A DNA stretch of 64,000 nt from G032773895 sp965248935. Lineage in GTDB: Bacteria; Pseudomonadota; Gammaproteobacteria; Pseudomonadales; Cellvibrionaceae. Below are positions 52,488 to 59,724 of this stretch, in pieces. Each line of letters opens with the position of its first letter. Positions within the stretch are counted from its first letter, which is position 1. The DNA lies in assembly GCA_965248935.1 (NCBI GenBank), contig OZ252214.1, forward strand, positions 2,542,001-2,606,000, given 5' to 3'. The notes under the pieces were generated by a model. That model did no database searches and was not told the origin of the DNA. It worked only from the letters and a program-made list of their open reading frames with translations. The position numbers and the translations under genes are program-made.

Positions 52488-52569
52488 CATACATACATAC
52501 ATACATACATACATACATACATACATACATACATACATACATACATACATACATACATACATACATACA
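52488..52569. repeat. (CATA)n microsatellite, about 20 units
   Basis: 82 bp of uninterrupted CATA repeats, between the small membrane ORF and the slipin terminator. A tract this long will slip during replication. It is open in frame on both strands as 'YIHT' or 'YVCM' repeats, which is an effect of the repeat rather than evidence of a protein. Confidence 0.95.
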
Positions 52570-52582
52570 AGCCCACACAAAA

Positions 52583-52612
52583 AACCTCTCGCCTTTGTTA
52601 AGACGAGAGGTT
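52583..52612 (-). terminator. Intrinsic terminator of the slipin gene
   Basis: AACCTCTCG/CGAGAGGTT form a 9-bp stem; on the minus strand it is followed by TTTTTTG. It starts one base from the slipin stop codon. Confidence 0.85.
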
Positions 52613-53770
52613 CTATTTAGACGTATTTGGTGGAGCTAAATTGACGAGGTTATTCAGCACACTATCCAAACCACCATAGACTGAAATCTTATCGATTTTA
52701 GTCGTGATACGCTCAAGTGATTCCAGTTCTTTAAGTCGCAATAACACTGGGTTGTTTTCCATTACCTTCGCTGTGTTATGCAGTGATCGCATCGCTTGAG
52801 TTTCCTCTCGACGTTTGATCAAGTTGGCTTCCGCTTCTTTTTGAGCTTCAACAACTTTATTCAAGATCACTTTCATATCACCGGGAAGGATAATGTCCTT
52901 CACGCCGACGCTAAGTAACTTAATGCCAAATTCAGCCAGCTTCTCGCTTACACCGTTTGCAATAACAGAATTGAGGGCATCTTTATCTGCAAGTAATTCA
53001 TCCAATAGTTTTGTGCCCACAGCTTCGCGCAATCGCAATTGCAGTTCTAGGTAAAGAAAGTTGGCGTAATCCTTTAGTTTTAGTGCCACAGTTTTTGGCT
53101 CAGTAATGTTGTAGCTAGCAGATAGATTAATGCGCAAGCTTACGCGGTCCTTGGTCAAAATTTCCTGGCCGCTGACATCAATAGTTTGCACACGCAAATC
53201 CAAAAGCTTAACAACAACGGAACGATTGTATTTCCAGAAACCATAAGCACCTGTTTTCAACACCTTTTCTAGCTTACCATTCACTTGAAGAAGGCCGACC
53301 TGTTCATCAGGAACCTCAGCGTAGCTGATAGCATTCACAACGTGTCGGCTAGCGCCAATTTTCACGCCGCGACCTAAAAGGCCCACCAACTCGTCATTGA
53401 TTTGATAGTCCTGAGTGATATCAACAACATCGACCTTAACGTCCTCCGAACCTTTCCATGTAACCAACAAGCTTCCTGGTGCTAATACGTCAGAGATTTT
53501 GCTATCTCGATAAATAATACCCACTTCCTTATCGCTAAGCTCAAACACATCAACATAATCTTTGAGCAACTCAGGGTATTGACGAACCAAAAACTTCATT
53601 TTTGAATGTTCAAAAATTACTTTGGTAATATCGTATTTTTCAATTGTAAGCTTTCGACCAAAAGTTGATAGCCGGTGTCGTCCAGGATCAAGTACCTTCT
53701 GAAGCCGATCTCGATCAAAGAGCAAAGCGCGTTCATTATCGGCAATATCAATTGTTTTAAAAAAGAACAT
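52613..53770 (-). CDS. Slipin (SPFH/band 7) protein
   Basis: 385 residues. The SPFH core runs from about 130 to 330 ('EVPDEQVGLLQVNGKLEKVL', 'ALKLKDYANFLYLELQLRLREAVG', 'GIKLLSVGVKDIILPGDMK'), then a coiled-coil tail. There is no clear membrane anchor. Slipins of this cytosolic-looking type often accompany RNA-repair genes and tRNA clusters, which matches the array just upstream on the same strand. Confidence 0.8.
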   Translation of the reverse strand: MFFFKTIDIADNERALLFDRDRLQKVLDPGRHRLSTFGRKLTIEKYDITKVIFEHSKMKFLVRQYPELLKDYVDVFELSDKEVGIIYRDSKISDVLAPGSLLVTWKGSEDVKVDVVDITQDYQINDELVGLLGRGVKIGASRHVVNAISYAEVPDEQVGLLQVNGKLEKVLKTGAYGFWKYNRSVVVKLLDLRVQTIDVSGQEILTKDRVSLRINLSASYNITEPKTVALKLKDYANFLYLELQLRLREAVGTKLLDELLADKDALNSVIANGVSEKLAEFGIKLLSVGVKDIILPGDMKVILNKVVEAQKEAEANLIKRREETQAMRSLHNTAKVMENNPVLLRLKELESLERITTKIDKISVYGGLDSVLNNLVNLAPPNTSK

Positions 53771-54077
53771 AGTATTTCCTTTTGTCTAACTTAATTATTA
53801 AATGGCGAGGCCCACCCTCGATAGCAGGGGGTTTAGGTTTGAGAAAATCAGGAATTTATATTAGCGGAATAGGTTAAGTTATCTACCACTCAAAATACAT
53901 TCATGTAAATCAAGTGATATATCAATACACCTTATTCTTTATATTGCATCGTGATGATCCGACCCGCCTAAATCGGCTACTGTCTCGGCGCCTTGTTTTT
54001 TATTAACTAACCGAAATCTGTTAGATAAATCCAAACCAAGACCATGGGCCTCTCGTTGATTTTTGTACAAGAGTCTT

Positions 54078-54135
54078 AATCTTGTGAGGACTCGAACCTC
54101 AGGGTCTCTCGACCTTTACCAATAGAGTCGTTTTG
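54078..54135 (-). pseudogene. Degenerate tRNA-like sequence
   Basis: A T-arm (GAGG-TTCGAGT-CCTC) and a D-loop-like GGTAAAGGTC are readable, but the acceptor stem and a clear anticodon arm are not. Confidence 0.3.
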
Positions 54136-54147
54136 GAGACGACGTTA

Positions 54148-54221
54148 TGTTTTTGACGGGAATCGAACCCGCTACCGATAGATTATGAGTCTACTGCTCT
54201 ACCCGAATGAGCTACAAAAAC
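54148..54221 (-). tRNA. tRNA-Met or Ile2 (anticodon CAT)
   Basis: Perfect acceptor GTTTTTG/CAAAAAC, D-stem GCTC/GAGC, loop CTCATAA. The CCA is not encoded, unlike most of the array. Confidence 0.8.
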
Positions 54222-54354
54222 CATGGTAGTTTATTCTCGCTTTCGAATTGGTACACAATACGTTAATAACGTGTGTGCCAGCCTGGCATACAGAACCAGT
54301 ACCGCTAACCCTAGGCGAAGATATAAACTTCTGTATGGAATGCGGCTAAGTAAC

Positions 54355-54912
54355 CTAAGCTGCATTCCAAATTCTTTTTCCAGAAAATTGCTTTTCTAAA
54401 TATTCCATTTGATCCTCCTGCACTGTGTGTTGTGCTAAAAACATCGATTCAAAGACATTGGGGCGAAATGGCACCGCCAATAAGCCCATATCAATATCTT
54501 CAAGCAAGCAATCGGCTTTCGAATGGTTACAGCGTTTACAGGCCGTGACCACATTTTCCCAGCGATCACGACCACCTTTTGCGCGTGGCACGACATGATC
54601 GCGTGTCAGTTCTGCACTGCCAAACTGAAAGCCGCAGTACATACAGTGGTAATTATCTCGTCGAAATAGCATTCGGTTGTTGAAAGCATTTTTCGGGCGA
54701 CTATCTATTGACGATTGCCCGCGAACCGCAATCACTGAACTCATTTCTAAACTCGATTGCTGGCCATTTCTCTGTGTACCACCCAACATAACTTGGTTGT
54801 TCTGGCCAAATTCCCAAGCAACGAGATTCTTTGTGTAGAGTACGGCTGCATCTTCACGAGAAATCCACGCCGTTGGAATGCCGGATGAATTTAATCTTAA
54901 TAAGCGTGCCAT
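54355..54912 (-). CDS. HNH endonuclease
   Basis: 185 residues. The HNH/zinc-finger core is 'CMYCGFQF', 'LTRDHVVPRAKGG', 'NVVTACKRCNHSKAD', near residues 90-140. It lies between two tRNA genes on the same strand. It may cut nucleic acid in a defence or repair setting; a homing-type nuclease spreading the array is an alternative. Confidence 0.8.
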   Translation of the reverse strand: MARLLRLNSSGIPTAWISREDAAVLYTKNLVAWEFGQNNQVMLGGTQRNGQQSSLEMSSVIAVRGQSSIDSRPKNAFNNRMLFRRDNYHCMYCGFQFGSAELTRDHVVPRAKGGRDRWENVVTACKRCNHSKADCLLEDIDMGLLAVPFRPNVFESMFLAQHTVQEDQMEYLEKQFSGKRIWNAA

Positions 54913-54940
54913 AAGCTCGCTCCTTGTTTGGTGTTAAAAT

Positions 54941-55017
54941 TGGCGTTCCCGACAGGATTCGAACCTGTAACCGGCGGTTTAGAAAACCGCTGCGCTTGTC
55001 CTTTGCGCCACGGGAAC
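54941..55017 (-). tRNA. tRNA-Arg (TCT)
   Basis: Acceptor GTTCCCG/CGGGAAC, anticodon stem ACCGC-loop-GCGGT with loop TTCTAAA, CCA encoded. Confidence 0.88.
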
Positions 55018-55018
55018 A

Positions 55019-55312
55019 TTAATGTTTAATAAATGTTGTGTTGTCTACAGATCGATATCCCGAACCTTTCAGAGCTTGGCTCAGCAAGAATCGTTTATCT
55101 CGATTACGTTCGATAATCACAACGTAGTTAGGTAGAACATTGTGTCGTTTTGCCCACAAAAGTAATTCGCTACCGTCTTCTCGACCGGCTAAATAAAAAT
55201 CTAGAGCGACGATCGAAATGTTCCTTTCTTTCAATACTTTTTTGGCTGAGCGCGAATCCGCGCAATAAATATCAGCGTGATAATGTGTGCTTGTTGAAAT
55301 TGCTAAACGCAT
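55019..55312 (-). CDS. Small receiver-like protein inside the tRNA array
   Basis: 97 residues. 'ISIVALDFYLAGREDGSELLLWAKR' resembles the core of the cyclic-phosphate-processing receiver (cREC) domains, and 'RFLLSQALKGSGYRSVD' fits its last helix. Those domains are predicted to handle 2',3'-cyclic phosphate ends in RNA repair. It starts right after a tRNA gene. The assignment is by pattern and moderate. Confidence 0.5.
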   Translation of the reverse strand: MRLAISTSTHYHADIYCADSRSAKKVLKERNISIVALDFYLAGREDGSELLLWAKRHNVLPNYVVIIERNRDKRFLLSQALKGSGYRSVDNTTFIKH

Positions 55313-55372
55313 ATCGCATTCCTCCGTAATTCTTTTGAGTTTTTTTACTTTATGAAAATGAAAGCCCTTAGG

Positions 55373-55445
55373 GGTGACCGATGGGAATCGAACCCATATT
55401 GATTCGGCTCACAACCGAAGGCATTACCAATCTGCCACGGCCACC
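55373..55445 (-). tRNA. tRNA-His (GTG)
   Basis: GTGGCCG/CGGTCAC acceptor with C73 and a G available at -1, as tRNA-His requires. Loop TTGTGAG. CCA not encoded (CCT). Confidence 0.85.
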
Positions 55446-55468
55446 CCTAAAGGCTCTCAGTTTGTTAT

Positions 55469-55545
55469 TGGCGCTTTCGATAGGATTCGAACCTATATCA
55501 CCTTGTTTCGAAGACAAGTGCTCTAATCCGTTGAGCTACGAAAGC
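55469..55545 (-). tRNA. tRNA-Arg (TCG)
   Basis: Acceptor GCTTTCG/CGAAAGC, loop CTTCGAA, stem CTTGT/ACAAG, CCA encoded. Confidence 0.87.
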
Positions 55546-55553
55546 GATAAAAT

Positions 55554-55628
55554 TGGTCCGCCCGGTAGGATTCGAACCTACACCTGTCGGCTTAAAAGGC
55601 CGATGCGCTGCCATTACGCCACGAGCGG
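55554..55628 (-). tRNA. tRNA-Lys (TTT)
   Basis: Acceptor CCGCTCG/CGGGCGG, anticodon stem TCGGC/GCCGA, loop CTTTTAA, CCA encoded. Confidence 0.88.
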
Positions 55629-55639
55629 TTTGCTTAAAT

Positions 55640-55715
55640 TGGTACTCAATACAGGAGTCAAACCTGTAGCTCCGGCTTCGCACGCCGGTATTTTCTTCAA
55701 TTAAACTAATTGAGC
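55640..55715 (-). tRNA. tRNA-Arg (GCG)-like, unusual
   Basis: Acceptor GCTCAAT/ATTGAGT and perfect anticodon stem CCGGC/GCCGG around loop GTGCGAA. The D-arm is poor and the T-loop is TTTGACT. CGN codons are usually read by ACG, so GCG is unexpected. Confidence 0.55.
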
Positions 55716-55723
55716 AAAAAAAT

Positions 55724-55799
55724 TGGAGCCCATGGCCTGGATTCGAACCGGCGATCTCCTCCTTACAAGGGAGGTGCATTTCCACTTTGCTACACGGGC
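55724..55799 (-). tRNA. tRNA-Thr (TGT)
   Basis: Acceptor GCCCGTG/CATGGGC, anticodon stem CCTCC/GGAGG, loop CTTGTAA, CCA encoded. Confidence 0.87.
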
Positions 55800-55806
55800 A
55801 TTACTT

Positions 55807-55881
55807 TGGTTGAAGCTATCTGATCGAACCGACAATCACCTGTGTGTAAAACCGTAGCTCTACCTACTGAACCAAGCTTCA
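55807..55881 (-). tRNA. tRNA-Val (TAC)-like, degenerate
   Basis: Perfect acceptor TGAAGCT/AGCTTCA and good D-arm, CCA encoded. The anticodon stem (ACGGT/ACAGG) and T-stem (GTCGG/AGATA) are mispaired, so it may be non-functional. Confidence 0.5.
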
Positions 55882-55888
55882 ATTTAAC

Positions 55889-55965
55889 TGGTCGGAGCGG
55901 TCGGGTTCGAACCGACGACCCTCTGGTCCCAAACCAGATGCGCTGCCACACTGCGCTACACTCCG
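55889..55965 (-). tRNA. tRNA-Pro (TGG)
   Basis: Acceptor CGGAGTG/CGCTCCG, stem TCTGG/CCAGA, loop TTTGGGA, CCA encoded. Confidence 0.88.
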
Positions 55966-55972
55966 AAAAAAT

Positions 55973-56050
55973 TGGCGGTTCATACGGGATTCGAACCCGT
56001 GATCTCTCGGCTGACAACCGAGCGCATTTGGCCTGCTATGCTAATGAACC
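55973..56050 (-). tRNA. tRNA-Asp (GTC)
   Basis: Acceptor GGTTCAT/ATGAACC, stem CTCGG/CCGAG, loop TTGTCAG, CCA encoded. Confidence 0.88.
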
Positions 56051-56104
56051 ATTGTTTTTGAAAAATGGGGTGGAACAGAATCCAGTCCCCCCTTTATTTA
56101 AAAT

Positions 56105-56180
56105 TGGAGTACGAGGCCGGAGTCGAACCGACATAAAACGGGGTTTGCAATCCCGCGCCTCGCCATTCGGCCACTCGTAC
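56105..56180 (-). tRNA. tRNA-Cys (GCA)
   Basis: Acceptor GTACGAG/CTCGTAC, loop TTGCAAA, CCA encoded. Confidence 0.86.
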
Positions 56181-56196
56181 TAAAAATCGTAAAATT

Positions 56197-56271
56197 TGGC
56201 AGCAGTGCCAGGGTTCGAACCTGAAATACGTGAGTCAAAGTCACGTGTGTTGCCAGTTACACCACACTGCT
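56197..56271 (-). tRNA. tRNA-Gln (TTG)
   Basis: Acceptor AGCAGTG/CACTGCT, stem CGTGA/TCACG, loop CTTTGAC, CCA encoded. Confidence 0.87.
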
Positions 56272-56298
56272 AAAAATCATCCTTGGTCAAACTAAGAT

Positions 56299-56373
56299 TG
56301 GTCGTGAGAGGGGGATTCGAACCACCATCGTCGACTTTATGAAAATCGCATTTTGCCGTTAAACTACCTCACG
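56299..56373 (-). tRNA. tRNA-Met or Ile2 (CAT)
   Basis: Acceptor CGTGAGG/TCTCACG, stem CGATT/AGTCG, loop TTCATAA, CCA encoded. Confidence 0.82.
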
Positions 56374-56391
56374 TTTTTTTTCGTTAAAGTT

Positions 56392-56468
56392 TGGTGCAGG
56401 TGGTGAGAGTCGAACTCACAACATTCGGAATTTGAAACCGACACGTCTACCATTTGCGTCACACCTGC
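56392..56468 (-). tRNA. tRNA-Leu (CAA) with short variable loop
   Basis: Acceptor GCAGGTG/CACCTGC, T-arm GTGAG/CTCAC, loop TTCAAAT, CCA encoded. The variable region is about five bases (ATGTT) instead of a long arm; one anticodon-stem pair is T-T. Confidence 0.7.
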
Positions 56469-56474
56469 AAAAAT

Positions 56475-56551
56475 TGGTACCGCACCCCAGAGTCGAACTG
56501 GGAACCTCTTGGTTCTAAGCCAAGCGCCTCTGCCAATTGGGCTAGTGCGGC
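56475..56551 (-). tRNA. tRNA-Leu (TAG) with short variable loop
   Basis: Acceptor GCCGCAC/GTGCGGT, perfect stem CTTGG/CCAAG, loop CTTAGAA, CCA encoded. Variable region AGGTT, again lacking the long arm normal for leucine tRNAs. Confidence 0.8.
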
Positions 56552-56560
56552 ATTATAAAA

Positions 56561-56597
56561 TTCGCAATCCGCTGCCTTAGCACTCGGCCATACTTCC
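56561..56597 (-). pseudogene. 5' half of a tRNA
   Basis: GGAAGTATGGCCGAGTGCTA, then a D-arm and an anticodon loop TTGCGAA, then the sequence breaks off. The D-arm style suggests a class II tRNA such as Ser. Confidence 0.5.
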
Positions 56598-56603
56598 AGT
56601 ATT

Positions 56604-56675
56604 TGGTGGGGGAACCTACGTCTCAATATATTTCGCATTTACAGTGCGATCCCTTTGCCGCTTGGGTACTTCCCC
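56604..56675 (-). pseudogene. tRNA-Tyr (GTA) lacking its T-arm
   Basis: GGGGAAGTACCCAAGCGGC start and loop CTGTAAA are typical of tRNA-Tyr. The 3' part runs from GTAGGTTC directly into CCCCC-ACCA, so about twelve bases of T-loop and stem are missing. Confidence 0.65.
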
Positions 56676-56681
56676 TAAGTT

Positions 56682-56757
56682 TGGCTGCTACGGCTGGCTT
56701 CGAACCTGCATCAACCCGGTTAACAGCCGGGTGCTTTACCTGTTAAGCTACGTAGCA
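56682..56757 (-). tRNA. tRNA-Asn (GTT)
   Basis: Acceptor TGCTACG/CGTAGCA, stem CCCGG/CCGGG, loop CTGTTAA, CCA encoded. Confidence 0.88.
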
Positions 56758-56764
56758 AACAAAT

Positions 56765-56840
56765 TGGTGTAGAGAACCGGAATTGAACCGGGATCTTCTG
56801 GGCTTCAACCAGACGCTCTCGCCATTTGAGCTATCTCTAC
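56765..56840 (-). tRNA. tRNA-Phe (GAA)
   Basis: Acceptor GTAGAGA/TCTCTAC, stem TCTGG/CCAGA, loop TTGAAGC, CCA encoded. Confidence 0.87.
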
Positions 56841-56941
56841 ATAAAATGGTTACGGGTGCCCTTCTCTATAAGTTAGAAAGGGCGCCGACATCTTAGGCTT
56901 ATGAAACCTCAATGATTCTGTTTCACTATGCCGCGATCATT

Positions 56942-57017
56942 TGGCATGTCGGGCAGGACTCGAACCTGCATCATTTGGGTTTGGAATCCAAAGCTTTGCC
57001 AATTAAGCGACCGACAT
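56942..57017 (-). tRNA. tRNA-Trp (CCA)
   Basis: Acceptor ATGTCGG/CCGACAT, T-arm GCAGG/CCTGC, loop TTCCAAA; one A-C mismatch in the anticodon stem; CCA end encoded. Confidence 0.8.
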
Positions 57018-57024
57018 AATAAAT

Positions 57025-57098
57025 TGGTATCCCTAGCCGGATTCGAACCGACATTAGCTGATAGAAAGTCAGCGGTCCTGCCATTAGACGATAGGGAC
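57025..57098 (-). tRNA. tRNA-Glu (TTC)
   Basis: Acceptor GTCCCTA/TAGGGAT, stem GCTGA/TCAGC, loop CTTTCTA, CCA encoded. First tRNA of the main block. Confidence 0.88.
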
Positions 57099-57237
57099 AT
57101 TGGTTGACATTACTAGATGCCAACAAAACTATTATTTCCGCATTGTTAAAAAACCGATGCCGTGTATGTGGGCATCACACAAAATAAAAAAACATTTTTA
57201 TAAATGAGTTCAGTTTTATTTCATTCTAAAACGAAAA

Positions 57238-57269
57238 AACCCCAGTTAACTTTTACGCTAACCGGGGTT
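57238..57269 (-). terminator. Terminator or attenuator before the main tRNA block
   Basis: AACCCC-A-GTTA pairs with TAAC-C-GGGGTT; on the minus strand it ends in GGGGTTTTTT. It lies between a small leader ORF and tRNA-Glu. Confidence 0.8.
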
Positions 57270-57283
57270 TCCTTTTATTCGGA

Positions 57284-57311
57284 TATCCGGTTAGCCGTAG
57301 CTTTCCGGATA
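57284..57311 (-). promoter_or_regulatory. Hairpin preceding the terminator (leader 1)
   Basis: TATCCGG and CCGGATA make a 7-bp stem with a 14-base loop, 13 bases from the leader ORF stop and 15 from the terminator stem. Confidence 0.5.
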
Positions 57312-57323
57312 GAAAACTACGTC

Positions 57324-57443
57324 TTACATGTTTATATTGATCTCACTACGCACATGGCATAAGGGCCATTCGATCCCATAACAATTTATGGCGGAGCCCT
57401 CGATCGTCGGAATGAGTTGCTTAAACATATAATTAAATTTCAT
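57324..57443 (-). CDS. Small leader ORF 1 (39 residues)
   Basis: ATG at 57443 with GAGAAAG upstream; protein starts 'MKFNYMFKQLIPTIEGSA'. No family. Followed by a hairpin and an intrinsic terminator before the tRNA block, the order of an attenuation leader. Upstream lies a run of four to five TTAAGTAT-type 8-bp repeats at 57461-57497. Confidence 0.45.
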   Translation of the reverse strand: MKFNYMFKQLIPTIEGSAINCYGIEWPLCHVRSEININM

Positions 57444-57815
57444 TGTTTCTTTCTCTTATAAGTATTTAAGTATTTAAGTATTTAAGTATTTAAGTGTTTA
57501 TCTGTGCAAACAAAAACATCTGTGTTTGCGAATCTTTTTAAACAATACCTAATTATTTTCGTTTGTGCAAAATTAATTTTTGTTGATATTTACGTGTTAA
57601 AACATTGTGGAATATAGCATTTGTATCCTGTTGGTTTTATGAAGGCGATCAGTACCCTATCGGCATTTTTGCAATATTTTGAGCAAGGGATATCGGCACA
57701 AATTCGATATTTTTACGAATCTGCCCTATCGATTGTTTCAGCCTTTTCATCTATAACTAATTAATCTATTCCTGTTTTCGTATTGCCTACTTAAATGTAT
57801 TTTCAATCTATAATT

Positions 57816-57890
57816 TGGTGAGCCGTACAGGATTCGAACCTGTGCAACAGCCTTATGAGGGCAGCGTTCTAACCATTAAACTAACAGCTC
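57816..57890 (-). tRNA. tRNA-Met or Ile2 (CAT), upstream copy
   Basis: Acceptor GAGCTGT/ACGGCTC, loop CTCATAA, CCA encoded; one mismatch in the anticodon stem. Lies alone between the two leaders. Confidence 0.78.
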
Positions 57891-57922
57891 GTAAATTTAA
57901 CCTTCTAATAGCAGGCGAAAAA

Positions 57923-57953
57923 AAACCCGAAAGGTTTATAGCCTTCCGGGTTT
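57923..57953 (-). terminator. Terminator or attenuator before the upstream tRNA-Met
   Basis: AAACCCG-AAAGG pairs with CCTT-CCGGGTTT; on the minus strand it ends in TTTTTTTT, a strong intrinsic terminator. Confidence 0.85.
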
Positions 57954-57970
57954 CTTTAAATAAGATAGAG

Positions 57971-57995
57971 TCTGGAAGGCTTAGTGCCTGCCAGA
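57971..57995 (-). promoter_or_regulatory. Hairpin preceding the terminator (leader 2)
   Basis: TCTGG-A-AGGC pairs with GCCT-G-CCAGA (nine pairs, one internal mismatch). Same position relative to ORF and terminator as in leader 1. Confidence 0.5.
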
Positions 57996-58002
57996 TATTC
58001 TT

Positions 58003-58095
58003 CTATCCAGCAGGGATACGGACACAACGTATCTCCGAAGCATTTTTGAGCCCCGGTTGCGTCATGTAATCCCAACTAAATAAATGAATATGCAT
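58003..58095 (-). CDS. Small leader ORF 2 (30 residues)
   Basis: ATG at 58095, starting 'MHIHLFSWDYMTQPG' and ending 'IRCVRIPAG'. No family and no clear similarity to leader 1, but the same context: ORF, hairpin, terminator, tRNA. An internal ATG at 58065 is possible. The 370 bp upstream to the transposase show no other gene and probably hold the array promoter. Confidence 0.4.
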   Translation of the reverse strand: MHIHLFSWDYMTQPGLKNASEIRCVRIPAG

Positions 58096-58464
58096 GTCTG
58101 TCTTTTTCTGTTGAACTAATTTGAGCAAAGTTTAATGTATCCCCTTTGATTTATCCACTAAAAATTGACTGCAATCTCTATTTGTTCTTTATTTCGTTTG
58201 ATTATCCTTTTGATATTTATTTCACTGGGGTTAGTCAGTGGTTCAGAGGGGTCGTTGTCTACGTCTATCTGAGACAGCTTTCTATGGTGTTGAACCTCAG
58301 CTTTCATTATTGTCGTTAACAGTAATCTTTGATTGTTTTAATAGAATTGTTTTCATTGCTGTTCCGTTAACTTTTATATGAGCTTCATTTGATTAACATC
58401 AGGCAATCCGTCATCAGGCGGGTCCCCCCTTAACAGTGCCATCAGGTCACGTTTATCAAACAAA

Positions 58465-59524
58465 TTAAGCTGTAGTAACCGCAATAATTGCTGCATACTT
58501 TTTGGTGAGTGCTGACTGAAACGTCAGAAATGCAATTAGTAGGTATACGCACATCGCTATCCATATTTGAGTCATCACAGCATTCTTGCTCGTGCCAACA
58601 AACGATTTTATTTTCAGGTTTTGTTTTATCCACTTAAAGAATAGCTCTACTTGCCACCGAGCTTTATAGATATCGGCAATCGTCTTGGCGGCCAGTTTGA
58701 AATTGTTCGTTAAAAACACAGAGTGCTTACCCGTATTCGCATCTTTGTAGCCTATCCGTCGTAATTGAATCGGGCATTTTTTGGAAACCTGGGGGCCGGT
58801 GAATTCTATCGTTTGATCGCACGTTAAACCTTTGTTTTTCAGCACGGATCGGCGTTTAATAATGCGGTATTTTGCATTGCTTTTAAGCCGGCTGACGAAG
58901 AAAATATCCTTATCGGTCAATTGCTTATACCAAGCATAATCATTGTACGCTTTATCAATCGCAACAATGCTCCCCTTAGGAAAGTTAAGCATTCTCCCCA
59001 CTGTCACGTCGTGTTTCTTCCCTTCCGTGATGGTCACAAACTCAGGTAAATAGCCTGCATGATTCAATCCGACGTGCAGTTTTACCGCTCCTTTGGTGGT
59101 GCGAAAGTCAGCCCAAGGAAACGCAGACAAACATACGTCGATAGTTGAGGCATCCAGCGAATACAGCGAGTTTTTAAACTTGAAATTATGATCAGGTGCC
59201 ACGCCTTGGCAGCGAGTGAGTCGTTTTCCAAACAGCGCTTCGTACAGAGCATAAGGTTTGTCTTCATTGATGCGCGACAGGTTAGAGCGCGACAACTTGG
59301 CGCTGCCTAGATGGTACAGCCGATGCACTTGCGCCGACATACTCTCCACGATGTCGCGCAAGCTGTCGACCAGACAGTTGAGCCATAGTCAGTGACACAA
59401 ACTGAGACCAGCGGGAGGCTTTACGAAAGGCACGGCCTGAATGATGTTGTTTGGCAGGGGTCTCAAATTCATGTCTCGGAACAAATTTTAGTATTTGTGA
59501 CAGGATCGTATTACAATGCGCCAT
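58465..59524 (-). pseudogene. IS4-family transposase, frameshifted
   Basis: N-terminal part from the ATG at 59524 ('MAHCNTILSQIL', 'GRAFRKASRWSQFVSLTMAQLSGRQ') leaves frame near 59375. The second frame continues to 58465 with DDE motifs 'SLDASTIDVCL', 'VAIDKAYNDYAWY' and 'YKARWQVELFFKWIKQNLKIK' (YREK-type Glu). A single missing base at the junction explains the break. Inverted termini were not resolved. Confidence 0.75.
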
Positions 59525-59630
59525 GGTCTGATTCCCTCTATTGATATAGTGTTTTCTAGATAATCTCATTGTATCAATTGTTGCGGAATCAGACCTTTTT
59601 ATTTCTCTTTAACGGGACAGCAGTGATGTT

Positions 59631-59724
59631 TTGTATAAAAAAGATATTTATTTCGATTGATCGTAGCATAATTCGTACGTGTCAGAACGAAAGTGATTTA
59701 TTGTTATTATTTCTTCCATAAAGT
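59631..59724. repeat. Toxin-leader repeat, copy 1
   Basis: About 94 bp almost identical to 62196-62293 (TTGT.TAAAAAAGATATTT to AAGTTGA). In this copy it is fused directly to the toxin coding sequence. Confidence 0.7.

Noticed and set aside
52488..52569. CRISPR array
   Set aside because: A pure 4-bp repeat without spacers.
52372..52639. Proteins with 'YIHT' or 'MYVC' repeats
   Set aside because: They arise from translating the CATA microsatellite and have no independent support.
55807..55881. Suppressor tRNA reading UAA (anticodon TTA)
   Set aside because: Shifting the loop by one base gives TAC with A37, as in Val; both stems are poor, so a degenerate Val tRNA is the better reading.
56392..56468. 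Selenocysteine or opal suppressor tRNA (anticodon TCA)
   Set aside because: That register leaves the anticodon stem unpaired; CAA with a four-pair stem fits better.
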